This document shows, piece after piece, positions 44,320 through 53,807 of a stretch of DNA of 64,000 bases; the stretch's first letter is position 1, and each line of letters begins with the position of its first letter. Source of the DNA: Geomonas diazotrophica (GTDB taxonomy: Bacteria; Desulfobacterota; Desulfuromonadia; Geobacterales; Geobacteraceae); NCBI RefSeq assembly GCF_018919385.1, contig NZ_JAHLMF010000008.1:186001-250000 (forward strand), given 5' to 3'. Position numbers and translations under genes: made by a program. Under the pieces are notes generated by a model that was not told the origin of the DNA, made no database searches, and saw nothing but the letters and a program-made list of their open reading frames with translations.

Positions 44320-45657
44320 TCAGTGCGAGTCGTGAAGCACCCGGATCGTTCTCCAGGCGCCGGAACGAAAGCGGAGCGACCAGACAACGGCGGTGAACAG
44401 GACGAAGCAGGTGCCGAGGGTCCACTCGGCGACCAAGCCGGGCATGAAGCTGTCGATCAGCCACAAAAGGAGCAGGAAACCTGCAGAGCAATAGACGAAG
44501 GTGCGGGCGACCCAGTTGGTATCGCCGGCGGAGGAGAGCACGCAGCCGGTCATGACGTTGGCAGCATCGAAGAGGCAGTAGAAGGCGACGAACTTCATTA
44601 TGAGAGAGCCGGTCTCGACGATCCGGGCGCTCTCTGGGCCGTGACCGGCAAAGATCGCCATGAGCGGCGCCGAGCAGGTGGCGAACAGCACGGCCATCAC
44701 CAGCATCCAGACCTCGCACACCAGCAGCGACTGGGACGCGATGGCCGGAACCTCGTCGTCCTCCCCTGCCCCGCGGGCGTGCCCCACCAGGATGCCTGCC
44801 GCCTGCCCGAGGCCGAGCGCGGGGAAAAAGGCCATGCCGTTGATCCGGAAGGCGATGCTGGACGCCGCCAGTTCCACGGTCCCCAGCCGCCCCAGCACCA
44901 CGAGAAAGAGGGTCCAGGCAAGAAGCTCCCCGCTGATGCGCAGCCCCATGGGCATGGCCAGTTTCAGGAAACGGGACAGTTCGCCGCCGTGCAGGCGCCT
45001 GTCGCCACGGTCCGTGCATCCCCCGCCGGCAACGAAGATGGCGACGTAGAGGAGCGCGGCAACCCCTTGAGCGGAAACGGTGGCCAGCGCGGCGCCGGTG
45101 ATCCCAAGGCGCGGAAAGCCCCAGGTACCCAGCACCAGTCCCCAGGCGAGCAGCGCGTTGACTGCAAACGAGAAGAAGGTCACCGCGGTGACGATGACAG
45201 GGCGCCCGATACCGGAGAGCCAGCCGGCCAGCGCAGAACCGAGCACGGGAAAGAGCGAGCCGGCCATGCAGATGGTGAAGTAGCTGATCTCGTCGGCAGC
45301 GACGTCGGGCGTGTGCCCCGCCAGTCGGAAAAGCTGGCCTATCGGCCAGGCCATGACCAGGGCGAGGACGCCGGAGGCGAGCGAGGTGTTGATGCCGAGC
45401 CATGCCGATTTGCGCACGCCGGCGGCGTCGCCTCGGCCGTGGTTGTGGGCGACGAAAGTGCCGGCATACCCAGCGGTACCGAAGAGAAAGCCCTGGAACA
45501 GGATGATCGCCAGGCCGGCGGGTCCGATGGCCGCCACGGCGGCGCTGGAATGACGTGACAGGACGATGGCGTCCACGATCTGCATCAGGGTGATGGCAGA
45601 GGTCGAGAGTATCATGGGGGCCGCCAGCTTCAGCAGGCGCGGAACGTGGTTGGTCAC
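44320..45657 (-). CDS. MATE-family efflux transporter
   Basis: Cation-coupled multidrug/organic-compound exporter of the inner membrane. The 445-residue protein has twelve predicted helices in two six-helix halves. Both halves show MATE features: LLKLAAPMILSTSAITLMQIVDAIVLS in the first and a matching FLKLAMPMGLRISGELL in the second, plus the SALAGWLSGIGRP and VLSSAGDTNWVA loops. The start is GTG with a weak ribosome-binding site. Substrate is not predictable. Appears monocistronic. Confidence 0.92.
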   Translation of the reverse strand: MTNHVPRLLKLAAPMILSTSAITLMQIVDAIVLSRHSSAAVAAIGPAGLAIILFQGFLFGTAGYAGTFVAHNHGRGDAAGVRKSAWLGINTSLASGVLALVMAWPIGQLFRLAGHTPDVAADEISYFTICMAGSLFPVLGSALAGWLSGIGRPVIVTAVTFFSFAVNALLAWGLVLGTWGFPRLGITGAALATVSAQGVAALLYVAIFVAGGGCTDRGDRRLHGGELSRFLKLAMPMGLRISGELLAWTLFLVVLGRLGTVELAASSIAFRINGMAFFPALGLGQAAGILVGHARGAGEDDEVPAIASQSLLVCEVWMLVMAVLFATCSAPLMAIFAGHGPESARIVETGSLIMKFVAFYCLFDAANVMTGCVLSSAGDTNWVARTFVYCSAGFLLLLWLIDSFMPGLVAEWTLGTCFVLFTAVVWSLRFRSGAWRTIRVLHDSH

Positions 45658-45824
45658 TGGACAGGACTACCTTTTGACAGAGTCGGCATCGCAGCCGCGT
45701 GGAGGCTCATTCACAAATTCACCGGCGGTGACCGGTCAGATCCGCAAAGATAACGCCAACAGCCGGAGAAAACAAGGAGGGAATACGAGATGACGTTGCC
45801 GGAAAGTATTGGAAAGGAACTTTC

Positions 45825-45852
45825 TTGCACCGGGAGGAAGACCCACTACAAT
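45825..45852 (+). promoter_or_regulatory. Promoter of the large unassigned gene
   Basis: TTGCAC (45825-45830) and TACAAT (45847-45852), 16-base spacing, followed by an A/T-rich leader and AAGGAGGG before the ATG. Confidence 0.65.
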
Positions 45853-45885
45853 TAAAATATTTTTAACTTAAACAAGGAGGGCGTT

Positions 45886-48870
45886 ATGAGTTGGCAACTG
45901 CATGTCAAAGCGGCGGAGAGCGTTCTTAGGTCGGCGCGGATTCCGTCCTCTCCGGAACTGATATCACTGATCAAACGGGTGAATCCCACATGCCTTCAGC
46001 TTCCCGAGAGTGATAGGGAGTATGGCTACCGCATCAAAAACCAGCTGCAAAACCTGCTTCTGGAGACCTACGGAGAAACCTTCCACCTGGCGCCTCATCC
46101 CTGCAACGCGGACATAATCCTCATCAAGCACAATGCCCTACCCTCCATCGACGCCTGCCATGCAGATCTCAATGCCCTTTCAATGAAGGCGCTCGACACG
46201 GTAGGCAGCATCCACTCTGCACCGGCACCCTCCCCGACAAACGTCGAGGCGAAGAGGGCGAAATCCAGGAAACGGACAGCCAGCGGTTCGCCTAAGGAAG
46301 CCCTGAGAAACGCCGAACTTCTGCTTGAGCAGTACGAATACCCTCAAGCGGAGGAACTCCTGGCCAACATTCGAATCGCTGCCCCCGGGGAGTTGCCGAC
46401 CCTGATAAAAGCCGCCAGGATGTTGACGGAACAGATGGGAGCGTATCAAAGGGCTATTGAGGTCTTGCTGGCGCAGCCTAGGCATCTGCTTAAGGACAAG
46501 GTCGTCCGGGAACTGCTCGCCATGACCTATTACGGTAACGGCTTGATTGCTGAGGCGAGGGCTCTCTTCGAGTCGGCGGAGCCGGGGGATCTCGAGAAAA
46601 ACTCCCTGTACGCCTACGCAGACATTTCATTCAAGGATGGAAACTTGTCACTGGCCTATTATCTTCTGAAGGTGGCGGATGAAAAAGAGGGATTCGTGAC
46701 CACCCATACCAGCTTGAGAAAGGAGATAGAGGCGGCCATGCTCGAGGAAGCCGAGCCTTATCTGCAAAAGGCGGAGGCGGCCTTTGCCTGCAACGATCTC
46801 AGCCAAGCGCAGTCCCTGCTTCAGCGAGCCCTTTCCCTTTACCCGAACTTCAAGAAGGCGCGCGAATTAGCCGGAGAGGTTGAGGCGAGGAGGAGTGGAG
46901 CGGAAGTCGAGAGGCTCTGGGAGCGATTCGGGTCCAGCGAGACGGCCACCGAGAAGCTCGATTTGCTGGCGCAGCTTCTGGAGCGGGACAAGGAGAGAGG
47001 CGAGCAGATCAGGGACCTTATGGCACGGGAAAGGAATCGCCAGAAGAAAGAAGCGGTTGAAGACCGCCTCGACACGCTCCGGGCACTCGCGGCGCAGGAA
47101 CGGTGGGAGGAAAGCTATCACAATCTGCTCTGGCTGTCGCGCCAAGGGGAGGAGGCGGACTACCATCGGGCATGCGCCATATCTCCTTATTTTTCTGTCC
47201 TCTGCCATAACAAGGGTCTTCGGAAACTTGCGGACGGAGATGCCATGAAGCAGTGGCTTAGGTTCGTCAGGCTCAGGCGGCAGGTGCAACAGGGACAGGT
47301 GGAAGGTTGCTGGGAGACGGTGCAGGACCTGCAGCAGTATTTTCACTGCTCCCCTCTGTTCAAGGAGCTATACGACACGCTCCTCGAACTGGAGTCGGCG
47401 AAGGCGAGGCGAGAGGCCGAGCAATTGTTTTCCTTGCTGGATGAACTGGATCAGTGGGAGGAAAAAAGGGACGCATTGGCCACAGCCAGAAAGCTCTACG
47501 CCCAACTACAAAAGCCGTTGGCGTTATTGCCTGCCGCGGAGAGGGCCGCCTATAAGGAGGAAGCGAAACGCGCAATTTACCGCCTCGAGCCGGAGACGGA
47601 GTGCGAGTGGGGCCCACTGGATTACCGTGACGCCCTGCTTTTGGGAAATTCCACAAAAGCGGCGCAGCTCAGGGAGACATTGACCAGCCCCTGGATGGCG
47701 CAGCTCCTAGATAAATACGACGATGAGGTTGCGCAGATGTTTGCCATTTCCGCCGAAGCGATCCCGATGACCGTTTCGCCGGATCTGGTCGTTGATCTCT
47801 CCTGGGAATCCGCCCCATCGCGCCTGGACAAAATGTGCTCCTCTGACCGACACGTGCTGTTGCGCGAGGATGAAGAGACCATCATCGTCCTCAACATGTG
47901 GTGCATGAGCGCCACCAGGTACCGGTCGCCCAATTTCAAGGATCTGGACGTGATGGATTGCTTGCCGGATAAGGACGTCTTCCTCTTGGCTAACTCTCGA
48001 ACCAACAACACGATGTGGCGCGCCAAACTTTCAGAAATGGCAAGTCGATTCACGGCTGTTTTCGACCTCAATCAGCATTTCAACTACCAGGAAGGCGCGT
48101 CTTTTGAGGGCATATTCATGTCCGGCAGTAAGGACAATTCCTACTACGCCGTCATCCGGGAAGGCAACAATTTTAGAGTAGTGAAGCAATCCATCGACCT
48201 TGTCAGCAGTGTGGTGAGAACCTATGAAGCACCGTGTGAGAGCCTTGACGCATTCCGGCTGTCATACCAGCCCGACAGGTTCGTGGCAACCACCGATTGC
48301 TACACCCATGTTTTGGAGAGCAACCTGGAACCGCCGAGAGGCTGCAGCAGAGTCGGCGCAACCCAGGGTCTCAATTGCCTCGGTATCGACGCTGGGAGAA
48401 GCCAGATCTATGCTCTTGGGGACGGCATCGTAAACGTCCTGAATCCCAAGCTGCGAGCGGTGAAGCAGTATCTGGATGCCGAAAGCGTCGCGCATATGAG
48501 TATTACGGTATTAGCCGGGATCTGTCCCGAGAAGGACGTCGCGTTGCTCAATGTGAATGGGAGGAATTTGTTCTACAACATGAAAACCAATAAGTTCAGC
48601 CAAAAGTTTTGTGGTAAGCGTGTGCTGTCCACCGAAACTCCGAGCAGATGGTATTACACCGAATTCGACGCCGCAAACCTTGCTGTGAAGGTGAAGGACA
48701 TCACCGACGAACTGGACACTCTTCTGGAATGGCAAGTCTTTCTCGCAGCGGGTGGCGACGAAAGTGCTGCCATCGAATTTGTCGAGAAACTGGAGGATCC
48801 CGAATTCTTCAGCATCGTGCAATCGACCCCTCCCAGAGAGGACACCCCTGGACATGACACCCATTGCTGA
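45886..48870 (+). CDS. Large two-part protein of unknown function (TPR-like helices plus possible beta-propeller)
   Basis: 994-residue soluble protein that I do not recognise. There is no signal peptide. Residues 1-110 form a small alpha/beta domain. After a Ser/Ala/Pro linker (about 110-140), about 145-620 is helical with TPR-like pairs: EALRNAELLLEQYEYPQAEELL, and later LQKAEAAFACNDLSQAQSLLQRAL. The final 370 residues are rich in beta-strands and short repeating phrases (ALGDGIVNVLNP, DVALLNVNG), compatible with a WD- or NHL-like propeller, but no canonical motif is seen. Its ribosome-binding site is AAGGAGGG and it has its own promoter. It is transcribed toward the MacB-like operon. Codon usage has more A/T third positions than its neighbours, a hint of different origin. 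A scaffold or sensor role is only a guess. Confidence 0.75.
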   Translation: MSWQLHVKAAESVLRSARIPSSPELISLIKRVNPTCLQLPESDREYGYRIKNQLQNLLLETYGETFHLAPHPCNADIILIKHNALPSIDACHADLNALSMKALDTVGSIHSAPAPSPTNVEAKRAKSRKRTASGSPKEALRNAELLLEQYEYPQAEELLANIRIAAPGELPTLIKAARMLTEQMGAYQRAIEVLLAQPRHLLKDKVVRELLAMTYYGNGLIAEARALFESAEPGDLEKNSLYAYADISFKDGNLSLAYYLLKVADEKEGFVTTHTSLRKEIEAAMLEEAEPYLQKAEAAFACNDLSQAQSLLQRALSLYPNFKKARELAGEVEARRSGAEVERLWERFGSSETATEKLDLLAQLLERDKERGEQIRDLMARERNRQKKEAVEDRLDTLRALAAQERWEESYHNLLWLSRQGEEADYHRACAISPYFSVLCHNKGLRKLADGDAMKQWLRFVRLRRQVQQGQVEGCWETVQDLQQYFHCSPLFKELYDTLLELESAKARREAEQLFSLLDELDQWEEKRDALATARKLYAQLQKPLALLPAAERAAYKEEAKRAIYRLEPETECEWGPLDYRDALLLGNSTKAAQLRETLTSPWMAQLLDKYDDEVAQMFAISAEAIPMTVSPDLVVDLSWESAPSRLDKMCSSDRHVLLREDEETIIVLNMWCMSATRYRSPNFKDLDVMDCLPDKDVFLLANSRTNNTMWRAKLSEMASRFTAVFDLNQHFNYQEGASFEGIFMSGSKDNSYYAVIREGNNFRVVKQSIDLVSSVVRTYEAPCESLDAFRLSYQPDRFVATTDCYTHVLESNLEPPRGCSRVGATQGLNCLGIDAGRSQIYALGDGIVNVLNPKLRAVKQYLDAESVAHMSITVLAGICPEKDVALLNVNGRNLFYNMKTNKFSQKFCGKRVLSTETPSRWYYTEFDAANLAVKVKDITDELDTLLEWQVFLAAGGDESAAIEFVEKLEDPEFFSIVQSTPPREDTPGHDTHC

Positions 48871-48975
48871 TGGTCCGGTGGCAAGCACGTCCAGTGTGCA
48901 CCACGTGCCCCCCCTGAACTTCGCTTTGCGGGTATTCCATGCTCATTGGACAAGGTGGACGAAACTGTGCCGGCC

Positions 48976-50178
48976 TCACTCGTGGCGCAAGGCGTCGATG
49001 GGGTTGAGGCCGGCTGCCCGGCGGGCCGGGAAAAAGCCGAACACAACCCCTATGGCCGCAGAAAACAAGAAGGATAAAAGGTTGATCTTCAGATCGAACA
49101 GGTACGGGATGTTCATGGCGTGCGCCAATGCCACGGAGGCGCCGGTGGCCAGGGCGATGCCGGCCAGGCCTCCCATCCCGGCCAGCACCACCGCCTCGAT
49201 CAGGAACTGCAGCAGCACCTCCCGCTCCAGCGCGCCGATGGCAAGCCGGATCCCGATCTCCCGGGTACGCTCGGTCACCGAGACCAGCATGATGTTCATG
49301 ATGCCGATACCGCCAACCAGCAGGCTCACCGCCGCCACAGCACTCAAGAGCATGGTGAGGATCTTGGTGGTGCTGGTCAGCGTCTGGGCGATCTGCCGGG
49401 TGTCCATGACCCGGAAGTCGTCTTCTTCGCTGTCGCTTATCTTGCGCCGCTCGCGCAAAAGCAGGGTGAGCTGCCTGGTGGCGGCATCGACGGAGGCGCC
49501 TTTGCGCACCGAGATGCTGAAGCGGCTCACGTCCTGGTTGCCGGTCAGGCGGCGCTGCACTGTCTTGAGCGGCATGACGATGCTGTCGTCCTGATCCGAC
49601 CCCATGCCTGACTGCCCCTTCGGTTTCAGTACTCCCACCACCTCGCAGGAGAAGTCCTTGACCCGGATCTCGCACCCCACCGGGTTCTGGCCGCCGAAGA
49701 GCTTCTTGCGCACGGTCTCGCCCATTACGCAGACCGCCTTCCCTCCCCTCTCCTCCCCCTCGGCGAACATGCGGCCGGAGGCGATCTCCCAGTTGCCGGC
49801 ATGGAAGTAGTCGTTGCTGGTACCGCTCACCATGGTGGGCCAGTTGCGGGACTGGTAGACCGTGGTGACGGACTTGCCGGCGACCGGGGCCACCCACTCG
49901 GCGCTGGAGATCTGGCTCTTGATGGCGTCGATGTCGGCGCTCTTGAAGCTGGGTGCGGCGTCCGAGCCGGGACCGAAGCGCTGGCCGGGCATCACCATCA
50001 GGAGGTTGCTCCCCATGCTGGAGATCTGATCGGAAACCGACCTGGTGGCGCCGTTGCCCAAGGTCACCATGATGACGACGGCGGCGACTCCGATCACGAT
50101 GCCGAGCACTGTGAGGAAGGAGCGCATCAGGTTGCGGCGGATCGCGCGCAGGGAGAGGAGCAGCGTGTTCCAGAGCAT
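48976..50178 (-). CDS. MacB-like ABC transporter permease
   Basis: 400-residue membrane subunit of the FtsX/MacB family. One helix lies near the N-terminus (LTVLGIVIGVAAVVIMV). A large periplasmic MacB_PCD domain covers about 45-260, and three C-terminal helices carry the FtsX motif (GGIGIMNIMLVSVTERTREIGIR). In MacB itself the ATPase is fused to the permease; here the ATPase is a separate gene whose stop overlaps this start by one base. With the periplasmic adaptor and outer-membrane factor upstream this forms a tripartite exporter for antibiotics, peptides or siderophores. Last gene of the operon. Confidence 0.93.
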   Translation of the reverse strand: MLWNTLLLSLRAIRRNLMRSFLTVLGIVIGVAAVVIMVTLGNGATRSVSDQISSMGSNLLMVMPGQRFGPGSDAAPSFKSADIDAIKSQISSAEWVAPVAGKSVTTVYQSRNWPTMVSGTSNDYFHAGNWEIASGRMFAEGEERGGKAVCVMGETVRKKLFGGQNPVGCEIRVKDFSCEVVGVLKPKGQSGMGSDQDDSIVMPLKTVQRRLTGNQDVSRFSISVRKGASVDAATRQLTLLLRERRKISDSEEDDFRVMDTRQIAQTLTSTTKILTMLLSAVAAVSLLVGGIGIMNIMLVSVTERTREIGIRLAIGALEREVLLQFLIEAVVLAGMGGLAGIALATGASVALAHAMNIPYLFDLKINLLSFLFSAAIGVVFGFFPARRAAGLNPIDALRHE

Positions 50179-50882
50179 CAGTATCCCTCCCCGTTGCGCA
50201 GGTCGCTCTCCACCACCCCGTCCACGAAATGCACCACCCGCCGTGCGTAGGAGGCGACGTCCTGTTCGTGGGTGACCATGAGGACGGTTATGCCCAGCTT
50301 CGCGTTGAGGGAGGTGATCAGTTCCATGATTTCATGGCTGGTGCGGGTGTCGAGGTTGCCGGTCGGCTCGTCGGCAAGAAGCACCTCCGGGCGGGTCACG
50401 ATGGCGCGTGCGATCGCGACCCGCTGCTGCTGGCCGCCCGAGAGCTCCGCGGGTGTGTGCGACTCCCACCCCTTGAGCCCGACCTGCTCCAGCGCCGCGC
50501 GGGCCGCCTGGTGCCTTGCCGCCGCCGGTTCGCCGCGATAGATGAGTGGCAGCTCGACGTTTTCCAGCGCCGTGGTGCGGGCCAGGAGGTTGAACCCCTG
50601 GAACACGAAGCCCAGGTAGTGGCGGCGCAAAAGGGCCCGCTGGTTGCGCTCCAGCTGTTCCACGTGCACCCCCTGGAACTGGTAGCTGCCGCTGGTCGGG
50701 GTGTCGAGGCAGCCCAGGATATTCATGGTGGTGGACTTGCCGGAGCCGCTTGGGCCCATGACCGCGACGAAGTCGCCGGAAAAGATGTCGAGATCGATCC
50801 CCTTCAGCGCCTGGAACTCGGCATGCCCCCGGCCGTAGCTCTTGGTCACTCCTGACAGGCGGATCAACGGCGATCCACTCAT
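50178..50882 (-). CDS. ABC transporter ATP-binding protein (MacB/LolD type)
   Basis: 234-residue ATPase. Walker A GPSGSGKST (about 41-49), Q-loop in GFVFQGFNLL, ABC signature LSGGQQQR (about 144-151), Walker B VLLADEPTGNLD and the switch His (MVTHEQD). It powers the adjacent FtsX-type permease. Its start overlaps the stop of the adaptor gene by four bases (ATGA), and its stop overlaps the permease start by one base, so all three are translated together. Confidence 0.95.
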   Translation of the reverse strand: MSGSPLIRLSGVTKSYGRGHAEFQALKGIDLDIFSGDFVAVMGPSGSGKSTTMNILGCLDTPTSGSYQFQGVHVEQLERNQRALLRRHYLGFVFQGFNLLARTTALENVELPLIYRGEPAAARHQAARAALEQVGLKGWESHTPAELSGGQQQRVAIARAIVTRPEVLLADEPTGNLDTRTSHEIMELITSLNAKLGITVLMVTHEQDVASYARRVVHFVDGVVESDLRNGEGY

Positions 50883-52174
50883 TGCTTAGCCTCCTGGGTT
50901 TCGGTGATGACTTGCATTCCCGGCTTGAGGGCGCCCGCCACGATCTCGGTCACCTTGCCGTTGCTGGCGCCCGTCTTCACCTCGACGGCAACCGGCTTGT
51001 CCCCCTGCAGCACCCAGACCTGGCGCTGCCCGTCCTTGCTGCCGGCTGTAATCTGCTTTGGCTGCGCCGCGGGTGGGCGCGGCATCAGGGCGCCCATCAC
51101 CCCGCCCGGCTTCTTGGCTGCCGCCTCGCCGGAGGAAGGGGTGAAACGGAGGGCGGCGTTGGGGACCAAGAGGGCCTTGTCCCGGGTCACGGTGGTGATC
51201 TCGGCGCTGCCGGTCATCCCCGGGCGCAGGCTGAGGTCGTCGTTTTTCACCTGCAGTACCGTCAGGTAGGAAACCACGTTGTTCTTGGTCTGGGAGCCGT
51301 AACTCACCCGGGTGATGACCGCGTCGAACTTCCGGCCGGGGTAGGCGTCCACGGTGAATAAGGCTTTCTGCCCTACCTTGACCTGGCCGACGTCGGCCTC
51401 GTCCACGTCCACCTGGAGTTCCATCTTCGAGAGATCCTCCGCCAGGGTGAAGAGGACCGGGGCGGTGAAGGAGGCGGCGACGGTCTGCCCGGGCTGGACG
51501 TTCCGCTTCAACACCACCCCGTTGATCGGGGAGCGGATGGTCGCCTTGGCCAGGTTGGTCTTGTCCGACTGCAGGTTGGCCTGCGCCTGGGTGACCGCGG
51601 CGCGGGCGTTGGCCTCGTTCGCTTCCGCGCGCTTGACGTTGGCCTCGGCGGTATCCAGCTCCGCCTTGGAGGGAACCTTGCCGCCGGAGAGCTGCGCCAC
51701 CTGGCGGTACCGGGCCAGGGCCGCGCGCGCCTCGGCGGAGGTCGCCTGCATCTGCAGCACCTGCGCCTGGGCCGCCACCAGGCTCGCCCGCGACTTGACC
51801 ACGGCGTCCTTCAGCTTGGAGAGGTCCAACAGGGCCAGCACCTCCCCTTTCCGGACCCGGTCGTTGTCGTCGACCAGCACCTTGTCCACCATCCCTGAAA
51901 GCTCGCTCCCCACGTCGACCTGGTTGGTCGGCTGCAGGTTGCCTGTGGCCGAGACCTTGACCACCAGCGTGCCCGACTCGACCGCCTCCGTTGCGAAACT
52001 GGGCGCAGGATCCTTCTCGGCGGGGCGGAGCGAAAAGGCGGCGGCCGCCAGCACCGCCACGACCGCGGCAGCGACGATCCAGACCCTGCTCTTGCCAAGC
52101 AGACCTGCGGGATCGGCCTTCAGAAGTTTCTCCAGGGACGCGGCCTCGACTCGTTGTGCTTCGTTTTCCTTCAT
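50879..52174 (-). CDS. Periplasmic adaptor of a MacA/HlyD-type exporter
   Basis: 431-residue membrane-fusion protein. There is a cytoplasmic N-terminus, one transmembrane anchor (about 30-48), a lipoyl/barrel-sandwich half (TGNLQPTNQVDVGSELSGMV), a long alpha-hairpin (about 110-200), and the second lipoyl half RSPINGVVLKRNVQPGQTV. Beta-barrel and membrane-proximal domains follow. This is the MacA layout. An extra 30-residue Pro/Ala insert around 345-370 is seen. It bridges the FtsX/ATPase pair with the outer-membrane channel encoded immediately upstream. Confidence 0.93.
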   Translation of the reverse strand: MKENEAQRVEAASLEKLLKADPAGLLGKSRVWIVAAAVVAVLAAAAFSLRPAEKDPAPSFATEAVESGTLVVKVSATGNLQPTNQVDVGSELSGMVDKVLVDDNDRVRKGEVLALLDLSKLKDAVVKSRASLVAAQAQVLQMQATSAEARAALARYRQVAQLSGGKVPSKAELDTAEANVKRAEANEANARAAVTQAQANLQSDKTNLAKATIRSPINGVVLKRNVQPGQTVAASFTAPVLFTLAEDLSKMELQVDVDEADVGQVKVGQKALFTVDAYPGRKFDAVITRVSYGSQTKNNVVSYLTVLQVKNDDLSLRPGMTGSAEITTVTRDKALLVPNAALRFTPSSGEAAAKKPGGVMGALMPRPPAAQPKQITAGSKDGQRQVWVLQGDKPVAVEVKTGASNGKVTEIVAGALKPGMQVITETQEAKQ

Positions 52175-53605
52175 CTAATTCGATTCTCCTTCGCGGCGCC
52201 AGCCGCCGCCCAATGCCTTGTACAGCGCGACCAGCGCCTGCGCTGTTTCTCCCCGCGTCTCGGCCAGGCTGTCCTCTACACCAAGTACGTTGCGCTCGGT
52301 ATCCACCACGGACCGGAAATCAATCAGGCCGGCGCCGTAGCGCTGCCGCGCCAGTTCAGCGGCGTTACGCGCCGACAGCGCAGCACTTTGCAGCGCCTCG
52401 CCACGCTGCTGCCGGCGAGAGAGCGTCACCAGGGCGTTTTCCACCTCCTGCAGGGCCGTCAGAAGCGACTGCTGATAGGCAATCTGCGCCTGTTCCCGCA
52501 CCGCGTCCTGGATTTCGACCCGGCTGCGCAGCGTGCCCGCATCGAAAACCGGGGCGGTGACGCTACCGAGGAGCGAGGATTTGGCCGCGGATCCGCCGGC
52601 CACTCCCCCAAGGGTCAGGGCTTCCAACCCGATGGAGCCCGAGAGCGTGAACGAGGGATAGCGGGCGGCTTCCGCGACGCCGACCCGCGCCGTCTCCGCC
52701 GCAAGCTTGCGCTCCGCCGCCCGCAGATCGGGGCGCTGGCGCAGCGTTTCCGCCGGGATGCCGACCGCCACCTGATCCGGCAGGAGCGGCAGATCCTTTA
52801 CCGCCGACAGCCGCCCGTGCAGCGTTCCTGGGGCCTCGCCCAAGAGGACATCCAACCTGTGCTCCGCCTCGGTGAGGCTCGCCTCCAAGGTAGGAATCGC
52901 GGCCCTCGTCTGCTCCCGGTTGCTGCGTGCCTGCTCCACGTCCTGGGTGGCCACCAGTCCGGCCTGTGCGCGCCACTCGGTCAACTGCAACGTCTCCGAC
53001 TGGCTGGCCAGGTTGTCACGGGCTATGGCGATCCTTTTCTGCAGGGTGCGCAGCTCCAGGTAGTTCTGGGCAACCTCCGCAGCCAGAGTGACCTGCGCCC
53101 CCTGCAAGGTCGCCAGGCTCGCCTCCAGATCCGCCCCGGCCGCCTCCATGCCGCGGCGCGTGCCGCCGAAGATGTCAAGTTCCCAACTGGCGTCGAATCC
53201 GGCGCTGAACAGGCTGGTCGTCGCGCCGCTGCCGGATTTCGCGCTGGATCTGTTGCGCGCGGCGCTGCCGGAGCCGGTCACGGTAGGGAAACGATCGGAA
53301 CCGGCCACCGCGTTACGGGCGCGCGATTCCCGCAGTTTCGCCTCGGCGCTGCGCAGGTCCGGGCTGGCCGTGACCGCCTTTTCGATCAGTTCGGACAGTA
53401 GCGGGTCCCTCAGCGTGAGCCACCACGAGCCGAGGTCGTAGTTCTCCGCGGAGGTGCTCTGGGTCGCGCCTTTGTCGTCCAGTTGCCGCCAGGCAGCCGG
53501 CGCCTTGAGCTGCGGCATCACATAGTCGGGGCCGACCGTGGCACAGCCGGCAAGCCCCAGACCCGCGCAGATGAAAAGCGCACGGGCCAGCGTTGGAATC
53601 TTCAT
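52175..53605 (-). CDS. TolC/NodT-family outer-membrane efflux lipoprotein
   Basis: 476-residue outer-membrane factor. A lipoprotein signal peptide ends LGLAGC (Cys about 21), followed by ATVGPDYVMPQ, a hallmark of the NodT subfamily. Two OEP repeats hold the paired helices and strands: DLRSAEAKLRESRA ... SWELDIFGGTRRG, then DLRAAERKLAAETARVG ... APVFDAG. It forms the outer-membrane exit duct for the MacA-like/ABC components that follow directly on the strand. First gene of the four-gene exporter operon; AAGATGAAG lies near the start, with a usable purine-rich ribosome-binding site (GGAAAAG). Confidence 0.94.
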   Translation of the reverse strand: MKIPTLARALFICAGLGLAGCATVGPDYVMPQLKAPAAWRQLDDKGATQSTSAENYDLGSWWLTLRDPLLSELIEKAVTASPDLRSAEAKLRESRARNAVAGSDRFPTVTGSGSAARNRSSAKSGSGATTSLFSAGFDASWELDIFGGTRRGMEAAGADLEASLATLQGAQVTLAAEVAQNYLELRTLQKRIAIARDNLASQSETLQLTEWRAQAGLVATQDVEQARSNREQTRAAIPTLEASLTEAEHRLDVLLGEAPGTLHGRLSAVKDLPLLPDQVAVGIPAETLRQRPDLRAAERKLAAETARVGVAEAARYPSFTLSGSIGLEALTLGGVAGGSAAKSSLLGSVTAPVFDAGTLRSRVEIQDAVREQAQIAYQQSLLTALQEVENALVTLSRRQQRGEALQSAALSARNAAELARQRYGAGLIDFRSVVDTERNVLGVEDSLAETRGETAQALVALYKALGGGWRREGESN

Positions 53606-53807
53606 CTTTTCCTCGAAGTATCGCCTTGTTGATCAAGCTGGGGCCAGTATAGCGACAACGGCAGGTACTCGTTGTAAAGAATTGAAATGATATGGATTCT
53701 TGATTTTTACAAAACTTTACATCGCCCCCACACGTCTTAACTGAAGCAACGCCGGGAGCAGGTAGACTCAAGCCAGCAGGTAACGCTTCGGGAAACAAGG
53801 AGGCAGT
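53606..53807. other. Divergent control region, exporter operon / EF-hand gene
   Basis: About 200 bases, A/T-rich near 53680-53720. Promoters in both directions are expected here, but I could not place either with confidence. Confidence 0.4.
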
